Origin: Myxococcales bacterium
Lineage (GTDB): Bacteria; Myxococcota_A; Polyangia; Nannocystales; Nannocystaceae
NCBI GenBank assembly: GCA_020633335.1
Contig: JACKDU010000002.1
Span: 372,001-436,000, forward strand
Reading direction: 5' to 3'
DNA length: 64,000 bases
Shown here: one piece after another, positions 1 through 9,900 of the stretch
Position numbering within the stretch: position 1 is the stretch's first letter
Layout: each line of letters begins with the position of its first letter
Notes under the pieces: generated by a model
Database searches by the model: none
Seen by the model: the letters and a program-made list of their open reading frames with translations, nothing else
Told to the model about the DNA's origin: nothing
Made by a program: the position numbers and the translations under genes

Positions 1-461
1 GTCGCCGCCGCCTTGGTGATCCCGGCGGCGACGGTCTTGAGCGGCTGATCGCGGGTGCCGGGGTTGCCGTCGTCGCCCGAGGTGGCGACGTAGATCGCGT
101 TCGGCGAGGTCCCCTTGATCCCGCTGCAGATCCCGTTGCACCACCCGTAGCCGGCGCCGTTCCACGGGCCCTCGTCGCAGACCTCGTCGCCCTCGACGAC
201 CCCGTCGCCGCAGCCGGGCGGCGCGACGGTGTCGCCCTCGCTCTCGCTCCCCGCGGGATCGCTCGCGTTCGAGGGATCGCCGCTCGCCGAGTCGCCGCCG
301 GTGGTCGAGTCGGTGCCGCTGCCGGTCGCCGTCGCGCTGGCGCTCTGATTGCCCGCCGAGAGCCCCGGCGCCGCGGTGTCGCCGTCCCCGAGCGCGCAGG
401 CGCCGAGGCCGAGCACGAGCAACGAAGCGGAGAGGACGATCGCAGGGCGGGCGCGGGACAT
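1..461 (-). CDS. Secreted lipoprotein, N-terminal part, with cysteine-rich repeat and beta-helix start (partial)
   Basis: The gene is cut by the window edge, leaving about 153 residues. It begins MSRARPAIVL and has a lipoprotein signal with lipobox LGAC, so it is probably anchored to the cell envelope. A Ser/Thr/Gly/Asp linker follows, then one cysteine-rich unit beginning CGDGVVEGDEVCDEG. The last visible stretch reads IYVATSGDDGNPGTRDQP followed by LKTVAAGI, which is how many right-handed parallel beta-helix (DUF1565-like) proteins begin. The start is supported by a -10-like hexamer 8 nt upstream. It is divergent from the next gene. Function beyond a surface beta-helix lipoprotein is unknown. 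Confidence 0.85.
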   Translation of the reverse strand, partial: MSRARPAIVLSASLLVLGLGACALGDGDTAAPGLSAGNQSASATATGSGTDSTTGGDSASGDPSNASDPAGSESEGDTVAPPGCGDGVVEGDEVCDEGPWNGAGYGWCNGICSGIKGTSPNAIYVATSGDDGNPGTRDQPLKTVAAGITKAAA

Positions 462-469
462 CACGCTCG

Positions 470-475
470 AAGCTA
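470..475 (-). promoter_or_regulatory. -10-like hexamer TAGCTT, leaderless type
   Basis: Minus strand reads TGCGATAGCTT, then 8 nt, then the ATG at 461. The distance predicts transcription starting at or next to the A of the start codon. No Shine-Dalgarno is visible. It lies back to back with the promoter at 521. Confidence 0.5.
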
Positions 476-520
476 TCGCATCCCCTGCGCGCGCGGCCCC
501 CGGAAATCGTCGACCTGCAC

Positions 521-526
521 TATCGT
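521..526 (+). promoter_or_regulatory. -10-like hexamer TATCGT, leaderless type
   Basis: GCACTATCGT is followed by 7 nt and the ATG at 534. It favours 534 over the in-frame upstream codon at 525, which would overlap the hexamer. No -35 box is recognisable. Confidence 0.55.
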
Positions 527-533
527 GGGCGCC

Positions 534-2021
534 ATGCTCCCGACGACGATGCACGGACGCGTCCTCTCGGCGGCCCTCCCCGCCCTCCTGATGCTCTCGC
601 TGAGCGCCGCCGGCTGCGGCGACGACGGCGAGGGATCGACGAGCGGGGCGACCGCGACCACCAGCACGATCACCGCCAGCGCCGGCTCACAGGGCGGCTC
701 GACCACCGCGAGCTCGGCCTCGACCGGCGCCGCGACCGACACCCACGGCCATGGCGGATCGAGCGGCTCCAGCGGCTCCAGCGGCGCCACGACCACCGGC
801 GGCGACCCGACGAGCAGCGGCGATCCGACCGATGGCGGGACCAGCACCGGCGGTGATCCGGGCGACGGCTTCCTCCGCGTCGACCCGGATCACCCGGCCT
901 GGCTCCAGGTCGACGGCCAGGGGCCCTTTTTCATCTGCGGACCTGGGGATCCCGAGGACTTCCTCCATCGCGGCGCGCTCCTCCCCGACGGCACCCGCGA
1001 CGGCGATCAGGCGGCGCTGATCGCCAAGCTCGCGCCGACGGGAGCCAACTCGGTCTACGTCCAGGCGATCCGCTCGCACGGCGGTGACGGCGACGCGACC
1101 CACAACCCCTTCATCGACCACGACCCGAGCAAGGGGCTCAACCAAGCGGTCCTCGATCAGTGGTCCGGCTGGCTCCACGCGCTCAGCGACGCCGGGATCG
1201 CCACCTACTTCTTCATCTACGACGACAGCGCCCTGGTCTGGAAGACCGGCGACCAGGTCGGCCCCGAGGAGGCGGCCTTCCTCGGCGAGCTCGTCGATCG
1301 CCTGGAGGACGTGCCGCTCCTGGTCTGGGTGATCGCCGAGGAGTACGCCGAGGTCCTCTCGCCGGCCCGGGTCTCGGCGATCGCCGCCGTGATCCGCGAG
1401 CGCGACGACCACGGCCACGCGATCGCCGTCCACCAGAACCACGGGCTGGTCTTCGACTTCCCGGGCGATCCCAACATCGACCACTTCGCGATCCAGTACA
1501 ACGTCGACGCCCCGGCGGCGCTCCACGACGGCGTCCGCCAGGCCTTCAGCGCGGCCGGCGGGGCCTACGGGCTGAGCCTCGCGGAGGCGGCGAATTGGGG
1601 GAGCGGCGCCCTCCACCGCCAGAAGTCATGGGGGGCGGCGCTCGCCGGCGCCTACGTCCTGGTCCTCGGGATGGACATCGCGTCGACGCCGGTCTCCGAC
1701 CTCGAGGCCTGCGGCCACCTCGTCGACCACCTCCGGGCGACCCCCTCCTTCGTCGACATGGCCCCCCACGACGAGCTCGCGCTCACCCCGGCGACGATCG
1801 TCTTCGCCGATCCTGGCCGATCGTACCTGGTCTATTCACCAGGCTCGGATTCGCTCGGGGTCTCGGGGCTGGTCCCCGGCACCCACGAGCTCCGCTGGCT
1901 CGACGCCGCGAGCGGAGCGACCCACGTCGAGAGCGTCGAGGTCGCCGGCGCCGAGGCGACCTGGCCGCGGCCCGACGGGATCGGGGCCGAGGTCGCGCTG
2001 GCGATCGTCCGCCAGGGCTAG
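534..2021 (+). CDS. Lipoprotein with glycoside-hydrolase-like (apiosidase/DUF4038-like) domain
   Basis: 495 residues from the ATG at 534. A lipoprotein signal ends at lipobox SAAGC, and a roughly 85-residue Ser/Thr/Gly/Asp linker spaces the domain from the membrane. The folded part (about residue 110 on) resembles (beta/alpha)8 glycosidases of the DUF4038/apiosidase group: a PFF.CGPGD opening, alternating strands and helices, an acidic IAEEYAE segment where these enzymes carry catalytic acids, and a C-terminal beta module from about residue 420 like the 'putative collagen-binding' domain. The family call is from memory of the fold pattern. The substrate cannot be read from the sequence. It converges on the next gene across two hairpins. 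Confidence 0.85.
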   Translation: MLPTTMHGRVLSAALPALLMLSLSAAGCGDDGEGSTSGATATTSTITASAGSQGGSTTASSASTGAATDTHGHGGSSGSSGSSGATTTGGDPTSSGDPTDGGTSTGGDPGDGFLRVDPDHPAWLQVDGQGPFFICGPGDPEDFLHRGALLPDGTRDGDQAALIAKLAPTGANSVYVQAIRSHGGDGDATHNPFIDHDPSKGLNQAVLDQWSGWLHALSDAGIATYFFIYDDSALVWKTGDQVGPEEAAFLGELVDRLEDVPLLVWVIAEEYAEVLSPARVSAIAAVIRERDDHGHAIAVHQNHGLVFDFPGDPNIDHFAIQYNVDAPAALHDGVRQAFSAAGGAYGLSLAEAANWGSGALHRQKSWGAALAGAYVLVLGMDIASTPVSDLEACGHLVDHLRATPSFVDMAPHDELALTPATIVFADPGRSYLVYSPGSDSLGVSGLVPGTHELRWLDAASGATHVESVEVAGAEATWPRPDGIGAEVALAIVRQG

Positions 2022-2034
2022 CTTCTTCGAAAGG

Positions 2035-2070
2035 CGAATCGGACATGTCGAATCCGACATGTCCGATTCG
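2035..2070. terminator. Perfect 16-bp hairpin, bidirectional terminator candidate
   Basis: CGAATCGGACATGTCG pairs perfectly with 2055-2070 around the tetraloop AATC. It lies 13 nt after the stop at 2021 and between convergent genes, so it could end both transcripts. There is no T-run on either side. Confidence 0.65.
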
Positions 2071-2092
2071 ACTTGTTGGCCCCACGCGGGCC

Positions 2093-2220
2093 AGAGCCGC
2101 GACACTGACGCATCGATCCAGCTCGCGCCGGGCTCGTCGTCGCTGGCTTCGAGCTTCGCCAACAACGCCAGCGGCGGCGAGACCAAGCGAGCTGGATCGA
2201 TACGTTGCTCTCGCGGCTCT
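2093..2220. repeat. Long-arm imperfect inverted repeat (about 128-nt hairpin)
   Basis: Left arm 2093-2147 pairs with right arm 2167-2220. The outer parts share AGAGCCGCGA/TCGCGGCTCT and an exact 15-bp core, ATCGATCCAGCTCGC at 2112-2126 with GCGAGCTGGATCGAT at 2187-2201. The outermost 34 nt match at about 29 positions. The inner arm CTCGTCGTCGCTGGC pairs with 13 of 15 bases near 2167-2181, leaving a loop of about 19 nt. It abuts the stop codon of the minus-strand gene. It could be a terminator, a structured RNA or a small mobile-element relic. Confidence 0.7.
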
Positions 2221-3874
2221 AGAGCTTGGTGATCTGGACCTCGCCCTGGCCGACCCGGATCCCGTCCTCGGCGATCGGGTTGGTCCCGTCGTTGTACGAC
2301 TTGCCGCCCTTGCCGTAGGAATAGGTGCCGTCGCCGTTCTGGCCGCCGCCGTTGCCGCCCTGGTAGCCGCCGCCGCCGCCGCCGCCGTTGCCCCCGTTGC
2401 CGCCGCCGCCGAAGCCCCCGAGGCCGGAGTCGACGCACTGCCCGGGGCGCTCGGTGGCGTCGCCGGCCCCGCCGTTGACGAAGGCCTTGGCGCCGCTGTT
2501 CTTGCCGTCGGTGAGGAAGCCCCCGCCGGCGCTGCCGGCCCCGCCGCAGCCGCACCAGGTCCCGTTGCCCGACGAGTCGCCGCCCTGCCCGTTGCCGGCC
2601 ATCGACTTCCCGTCCTGCTCCGGGAGGTTCCAGGCGCCGCAGTTGCCGGAGGCGCCGCCGCCCCCGGCGACGATGAGCGGGGTGTTGTCGTCGCGGGCGA
2701 CGAAGCTCCCGCCGCCGGCGCCGACGTCGTAGGCGGTCCCGTCCTTGCCCTTCTGGCCCACCAGGATCTTGAGCTTGTCGCCCGCCGTGAGCGCGAAGTC
2801 GCCGCGGACGTGGGCCCCGCGGCCGCCGACGCCGAAGTTGTGCTTGCCGCCCTCGGCCCCCCAGACCTCGATCCGGTAGGTCGCGGTGTAGGGGACCGTC
2901 CAGAGCTGGATCCCGGCGTTCACGCTCACCGTGATGTCGGTGTTGGCGTAGGCCGCCGTGCACATCGCCTCGCTCGGCCCGAGGTTGAGGGTCGCCCCGC
3001 AGGTCGAGAAGACCCCGGCGAAGGAGCCGGTGCACGCGTTCGAGCAGGCGTCGTCGTCGACGTCGTTGCCGTCGTCGCACTCCTCGTCGCCGTTGACCTC
3101 GCCGTCGCCGCAGTAGGGCCCGAGGGCCAGGCAGTCGATCGCGCAGCCGCCGTAGGCGCCGTCGTTGACCCCGTCGTCGCAGGCCTCGACGCCCTCCTGG
3201 ATCACCCCGTCGCCGCAGCTCGCCGCCACGCAGGTCGTCAGGCAGGCGTCGGTGTCGACGTCGTTGCCGTCGTCGCAGCCCTCGACGCCCTCCTGGACGA
3301 AGCCGTCGCCGCAGCTCGCCGCCACGCAGGTGTCGAGGCAGGCGTCGCTGTTGTCGGCGTTGCCGTCGTCGCAGACCTCGGGCGCCTGGACCACGCCGTC
3401 GCCGCAGCCCGCCGGCACGCAGGCGTTCGAGCAGGCGTCGTCGTCGACGTCGTTGCCGTCGTCGCAGCCCTCGCGGGCGTCCTGGTTGCCGTCGCCGCAG
3501 TAGGGCCCGAGGGCGCTGCAGTCGGGCGCGCAGCCGCCGTAGCCGCCGTCGTTGACCCCGTCGTCGCAGACCTCGCCGGGATCGACCGCCCCGTCCCCGC
3601 AGACGGGTCCGCCGGTCCCGGTGGTCTCGGAGGTCGAGCCGGGACCCGTCGACGTCGTATCACCGCTCGTCGACGTCGTCGCGTCGGTGGTCGTCCCCAC
3701 ATCGGTCGTCGACACCGCGGTCGTCGACGCGTCGGTCGTCGACGTCGTTGAGCCCGTCTCGCTGGTCTGCGTGCCGTCGTCGCCGCTGCACGCCGCGAGC
3801 GCGAGGCCGCCGACGAGCACCACCAACCAGCGGCCCGCGCCGGCGCACCACATCCGCTCTCTCTTCCCGATCAT
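2219..3874 (-). CDS. Lipoprotein with six Myxococcus cysteine-rich repeats and an ALK/LTK-type glycine-rich domain
   Basis: 551 residues from the ATG at 3874, which has a strong upstream GGAGG-type Shine-Dalgarno; the reading frame runs further up without support. Order: signal with lipobox LAAC, a Thr/Ser linker to about residue 85, six cysteine-rich repeats (CGDG..D.GE.CDDG, some with DACSNAC) to about residue 280, then a domain reading WTVPYTATYRIEVWGAEGG, LKILVGQKG, GGGSFVA and LIVAGGGG, ending in a Gly-rich run. That last domain matches the glycine-rich domain of ALK/LTK receptors (PF12810-like). It is probably a surface-exposed binding or structural protein. The Gly codons are almost all GGC, giving a low-complexity DNA tract near 2340-2420. 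Confidence 0.9.
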   Translation of the reverse strand: MIGKRERMWCAGAGRWLVVLVGGLALAACSGDDGTQTSETGSTTSTTDASTTAVSTTDVGTTTDATTSTSGDTTSTGPGSTSETTGTGGPVCGDGAVDPGEVCDDGVNDGGYGGCAPDCSALGPYCGDGNQDAREGCDDGNDVDDDACSNACVPAGCGDGVVQAPEVCDDGNADNSDACLDTCVAASCGDGFVQEGVEGCDDGNDVDTDACLTTCVAASCGDGVIQEGVEACDDGVNDGAYGGCAIDCLALGPYCGDGEVNGDEECDDGNDVDDDACSNACTGSFAGVFSTCGATLNLGPSEAMCTAAYANTDITVSVNAGIQLWTVPYTATYRIEVWGAEGGKHNFGVGGRGAHVRGDFALTAGDKLKILVGQKGKDGTAYDVGAGGGSFVARDDNTPLIVAGGGGASGNCGAWNLPEQDGKSMAGNGQGGDSSGNGTWCGCGGAGSAGGGFLTDGKNSGAKAFVNGGAGDATERPGQCVDSGLGGFGGGGNGGNGGGGGGGYQGGNGGGQNGDGTYSYGKGGKSYNDGTNPIAEDGIRVGQGEVQITKL

Positions 3875-3990
3875 CTCCGCCTCCTCGCCGGCCCTCGCCG
3901 ACCTCTTCATGCGCGACGATCGCACGATCGCGCGCGCGAGTGCGCCCGCCCGCGAAGGCTCGCCCCCCCGCGCGACGCTGAACGCCGCCG

Positions 3991-6900
3991 CTACTCCGCG
4001 GAGCTACTCCGCGCGAGCGCGGCCCCCAGCGCCTCCCGGAACGCACCCGGCCGGTCGGCGTCGAAGCGCGCCTGGATCGCCCCTCCCTCGCCCTCGAGCT
4101 CGAGCTCGGCGAGCGGTCCCTCGGCGCCGCCGCTGCGGAGGACCAGCCCCCGCGGCCTCGGCCGTGACGCCGCCTCGTCGCCCAGATCGGCGCCGAAGGC
4201 GAGCGGCCCCTCGGTCGCCAGCGCGCCCTGGATCTCGGCGGCGATCCCCGCGTCCGCTGGGCCGGCAGCGAGCGGGAGCCGGATCTCGGTCGCGCCCCCG
4301 TCGCCGCCACGGACGATCGTCAGCGGCTGGTAGCCGAGGCCGCGCAGCGCCTGCAGCGACTCCTTCGCCCGGGCCTCGGCGTCCTCGCCCGCCGCCGCCC
4401 CCCGCAGGAGCGAGGCGATCGCCGCGTCGGTCGGCAGCGCCTCGATCCCCGCGTTGAGATCCTCGGGCGCCTCCTCGTCGCCTGCAGCGAAGGCGATCGG
4501 CCCCCCGTCGGGGCGCAGATCCGCGGGCCAGCCGTCCTCGCCCCAGGTCATCCAGTGCCAGTCGAGGCGGACGCCGCCGTCGGGGTAGATGATCAGGCGG
4601 TTGCAGTTGCCCGTCCCGAGGAAGGGCGGGCTCGGCCCCTCGAGCCAGGCAGCGAGGAAGCAGGGCTGCCCCTGGAAGGTCCGCATCGACGCGATCCCGT
4701 GGACCTCGATCGCGCCGATCCACATCTTGAGGGCGACCGTGAACTCGGCGCCGGCGATCTTGAGCCCGGCCTCGGCGCCCGCGAAGGGGAGGCCGCCGAT
4801 CGCAAAGGAGGCGCCGCCCTTGGCGTTGAGGTGGAGGCCGCCGCCGCCGAATTCGCCGGCGTAGTCGAGGACCATCGACAACCCCGGGAGGCTGAAGCCG
4901 CCGACCCCCTCCACCCGCAGGCGCCCGGGCTCGGCGATCATCTGCCCGCTCAGGAGGCGCTGGCCGAAGCCGTCGAGCGCGACGTCGCCGCGCATCTCGG
5001 GCCCGCCGATCGCGATCGCGGTCGCGAAGTGGAAGGGTCCGACCCCGCCGCTGAGCGCGTAGGAGCCCCCGCGCCCGTCCTTTGAGAGCAAGATCCGGTG
5101 ATCCGACGCGACCCCCCCGAGGTCCGCGGCGAACTCGAAGCGATAGGTGTCGCCGAGGTCGGCCATCTGGATCATGCCGACCCGCTGACCAAGCGCGTGC
5201 ACCTCCATGAGGAGGCCCGTGGGGCTCACCTCGATCCGGCCGGAGCCGAAGATCGGCCCCGCCAGCGCGTTCACGGCGGTCTGCCCGGAGAGGGTGATCC
5301 CGCTGCGGTCGACCCGGCCGTTGAGATCGGCGTAGAGCTGGACGCACGAGCCCTCGGGGAAGAGCTGGAGCCGACCGGCGAGGGCGAACGCGCTCGGGCC
5401 GGCGCTCATCGTCCCGCTGAGGACGCGGCGCCCGAAGGCGTCGAGCGTGAGCGCCCCGCTCGCCGCCCCCGGGGTGATCGCAAGATCGCCGAGGAGCGCG
5501 ATCGTCCCCATCGTCGCGCTCACCCGGTACGATCCCGACGCGCCGCTCTTGGCGATCGCCAGGCGATGGTGGGTCGCCAGCGGACCGAAGGACGCCGCGA
5601 AGTCGAGCCCGCGGGCGTCCCCGAGATCGCCGATCGTCAGGGCCGCCAGGGCCTGATCAAAGACCCGGACGTCGACCACCAACCCCTGGTTGCTGAGGAC
5701 CACCGCGCTCGAGGCGATCGGCCCGACCGCGAAGGCGTTCGCCGAGGCGACCCCGCGGAGATCGACGCCCTGGGCGTCGATCCGCCCGCTGACCGCGGCG
5801 ACGAGCTGGAGCGGCGCCCCGTCGGGGAAGAGCTGGAGCTTGCCGCTGAGGAGGAAGCGCTCGGCCTCGATCCGGATCTTGCCCGCGGCGTTGAAGAGGC
5901 GGAGGCCGAATTGATCGAGGTGCGCCTGACCGGCGATCTCGAAGCTCGGCCCCTCCCCGTCGATCTCGAGGCGACCGGCGATCTCGTAGTCCTGGAAGCC
6001 GGCGATCGTCCCCGCGAAGCGGAGCCCGGTGACGAAGCCGGTCGGCGTCAGCATCAGGCCGAAGGCGCTCTCCAGGTGACCGACCCCGGGCATCTCCGTC
6101 GCCCCGCGGAGGAAGACGACGATCCCGTCGTCGTCCCGCGCGTCCGGGAGGAGGCCGATGTAGCGGTTCACGTCGAGGCCGGCGACGCCGATGCTCGCGG
6201 CCGCCCCCTCGCGGAACTCGCGCGGCGTCGACACCAACCACTGCGCGGTGAAGCGGATGAAGAAGAACGCGAGCTCCTGCTGGCCCTTGCGGTACTCGAG
6301 ATCGACGACGTTGAGGAGATCGGCGAAGGTCCCGAACTTGAACGTGTTGAGGATCCCCGAGATGATCCGGACCGCGCTGAGCTCGACGAGCTTCCCCTCC
6401 TTGCCGAGGAGCGAGCCGCCGAGGTAGGGCGGGAGGCGGATCATCGCGTCGTCGATCCCAAAGCGGAGATCGAGCCCCTGCGGGAGCGCCCCCTGCTCCT
6501 TGCCGCGCGAGTGCCAGGCGGCGCCCTGCCGCTGGAAGAGCGCGTTGTCCTGGCCGACCACCCAGAGGTCGCCCTCGCTCGAGACCGCGGCCTGGATCGC
6601 CCGCGTACCCTGGGGCAGCGGATCGTCGATCCGCTGCCAGCCGGGGCCCGCCGCGTAGACGTGGATCGTCCCGTCGGGCGCGACGCCGGCGTGGTGGCTC
6701 AGGCTGGCGATCGCGATCTGGTCGAAGGTGCGGTTCAGATCGAGGTTCCACGGCCCCTCGGCGCTCCGCCAGAAGAAGCGCCCGCGGGTCACCGCGCCTG
6801 GCAGGCGGTGCTCGGCGATCGCCCAGAACGCGCCGGTGGCGTCGGTGGCGATCCGCACGACCCGGTGCTCGGCGATCCCCTCGACCGGCGCCCAGGCGTT

Positions 6901-9900
6901 CGGCCCGGGCTCGTAGCGGAAGATCACGCCCTCGCCGTCGACCGCCGCGACCTGATCGCGCGACGCCGCGTCGAGGTGCTCAAAGCGCTGCGCCGCCCAG
7001 CTCGTCCAGGTCCCGTCGGCCTCGCGGCGGTAGGGGATCCGGTCGGCGAGGATCCACGGGGTCCCATCGCCGCCGACCGAGACGTGGGTCGGCGCCGCCG
7101 GGGTCCCGATCACCGACCAGGTCCCGGAGCCATCGCTCGCCCGCCGCAGGAGCTCGCCTCCCGAGTTGATCGCCCAGACGTCGAGCGCCGAGCCGACGGC
7201 GATGACGGCGATCTCGGTGTTGACGTCCGAGGCCTCGATCATCGGCAGCCGCGCCGCCGGATCCTTGAAGAAGTGGAGGAGCGCCGAGACCATCCGCACC
7301 GCCTCGGTGATCCCGAGCTGCGGCATCGGGAAGTGCGCGCCCGCGCCGATGTAGATCCCCTCGACCCCCTGCACCCGGAAGGCGAGCTTCTCGTAGAAGA
7401 GCGGGATCGGGATCGGGATCTTGGTCGCGGTGACCACGAACATCATCAGATCCTCGATCACCAGCTGGCGGAGCATCGCGCTCCCCTGCGGGATCCACTG
7501 GTTCGGCGGGATCACCATGCCGGCGGCGATCGTGAAGGGATCGAAGACGTCGATCGTCGCCGTCGTCTGGAGCGAGACCAGGTTCCCGCCGAGGAGCATG
7601 CCGACCGAGAGGCGGCTCATCGACACGCCGATCAGGAGCGGGAACATCGGCGTCATGTTCCAGTAGGGCAGGAAGAGGCGCAGCGGCCGATCCTCGTCGC
7701 CCCAGATGTTGATCGAGAAGTTGGTCTCGCCGCGGTAGACGACGTCGAACGAGAGGGTTCGCGGGACCTCGATGCTGAGGTAGTCCTTGAACGCGTCCGG
7801 GAGCCGCTCCGTGAATTCGGCGACCGCCTCCAGGGGCGGCTCCAGGAGCGCGAGGAGCCCCTCGGGGAGCGCGAGGCCGACCCCCGAGGCGAAGGAGGCG
7901 CAGTACTCGACGACCTTGCGGGCGGCGAGCTTCCCCTCCTCGTCGTAGAGCCGGACGTCCATCGCCGGGATCTTGGTCGGCAGTCGCGCGGCGACGTCGC
8001 CGAGCCCGAGGAGCCCAAGGAGGGCCTTGGCGTGGACGAGCGGGATCGCGAAGTCTCGGGTGACCCGCATCCCGCCGGTCGCCGCCAGGCCGCCGTCCTT
8101 GCTGGTGAAGGTCGGGATGTCGACTTCGAAGGCCCCGAACTCGCCGAGGTCGACGTACCAGACCCCGTCCTGGATCACCAGGAAGGTCACCGGCGAGTTC
8201 TTGAGGCGGAGGATGAACTTCGCCTTGTTGTCGGCGCCGGTGCCGACGCCGATCTCGAAGTCGATCGTCGAGGTCAGCGGCTGCTGCGGGTTGAAGGTCC
8301 GGAAGATGTTGGCCCGCGGCTGGTCGTTCTCGTCGACCCCAAAGATCCGGTTGACGCCCGCGGGGAGGCCGAGCGAGACGGTGAGCGTCCCCTCGGGCTT
8401 CTTCTTGAGGATCTTCGCGCTCAGCTCGCGGAGGTGGAGGCGCGTGGTCCCGAGCTTGCTCGTCTCGATCACCACGCCGGCGCCGAGGTCGAGGTTCGGG
8501 AGGGCGATGTCGAGGGGCTCGAGGATGTTCGTCGCCTTGAGGATGAGCCCCTCCTTGGTCCCCTTGAGCTCGCCCGTGACCTTGCGCGGGAAGCAGGCGT
8601 AGCGGTGGACCCACTCCGGGAGGCCGAGGAGCGCGAGCGACACCTTCGCCTCGATCTCGTAGGTCTTCTTGTCGCCGTCGATCTTCTGGGTGAGCGCGAT
8701 GCGCGGCGCCGAGATCCGGATCTTGAGCCCGGATCCGACCTCGATCGGGATCTCGAAGTAGGACGCCTGATCCATCGTCAGCGCGAGGAAGCGGCGCTTC
8801 TCCTCGTCGGCGATCTCGAGGGTCATGTTGACGTCGACGATGTCGAGGAAGCGGACGCCGCTGCTCACGCTGAGCGACACCTCGAGGCGATCGTCGTCGT
8901 CGTCCGCGTCGACCGGCTTGGCCAGGGTGAGGATCACCTGGGTCGCCTTGATCGCCGCGACCTCGAAGATGTCGAGGAGGGTGCGGCCCGAGTCACCGAG
9001 CTGGCCAAAGAGCGTGAGCTTGCGCTTGCCGTCCTTGACCTCGTAGCCGGCCGAGAGCGCGAGCGAGACCCCGAGGATCGAGGTGCTGAGGCCGCCGCCG
9101 ACCGCCCAGCTCCTCTCGATCGTCTTCTTCTTGGTCTCCTCGTCGGTCTTCTCGGTCTCCTGGTAGGCGAAGGCGAGCTCGACGCTGCCGACGCTGAGGC
9201 CGGGCACCACCTCGACCGGCCCGAGCGCCCCGAGGGTGATCGCGCACTTCTTCGGGTGATTCGGCCCGCCGCCGCGCTCGTAGACCAGGCGCGCCGTCGC
9301 CGTCAGGTCCACCCCCTCGATGCGCAGGAAGGTCACCGCGTCGCCGCTGACCTTGAGCGCGCCGTCGCTGAGGTCGAGCGACACCTCGACGTTCTTCAGG
9401 GTCACCTTGGGTACCTCCGGCGGCAGGGCGACGCCGCCCAGGAGGGCGCTGAGGATCGCCGTTATCGGCACCGAATCGACGCTCGCGCTGAAGACCGTCG
9501 ATCCCTCCTCGGCGAGGAGGAGCACGCAGAGCTCGCCGAAGTAGAGGGTCGGCCCGCGCCCGTCCGTGGCCGCGCGGTAGTGGGCCATCACGTTCTCGGG
9601 AGCGAGCTGGCGGTCGAAGATCGCGACCGGCCCGATCTTCCCCTGGTAGTGGCGTGCGCCGCCGTAGCCCGCGCCGATCCGCAGGTCCTTGGTCGGCGTG
9701 AGGAGGCCGTAGCTGGTGCTCTCCTCGGTGATCAGGACGCCGTCGACGTAGAGGCGCTGCGAGCCCGATCGCGCGGCGACGACGACGTGGCGCCACTGAT
9801 CGAGGGGGAGGGTCGAGACCACCGGGAGCTCGACCTTCTCGTCGTCGGCGCCGGTCGTGAAGATCCGGATCTTCTTCTCGTCGTCGTTGTTGCAGTGGAG

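Noticed and set aside
3030..3600. Regular repeats resembling a CRISPR array
   Set aside because: They encode cysteine-rich protein repeats of variable length within a coding frame; the 'repeats' are not identical and have no spacers.
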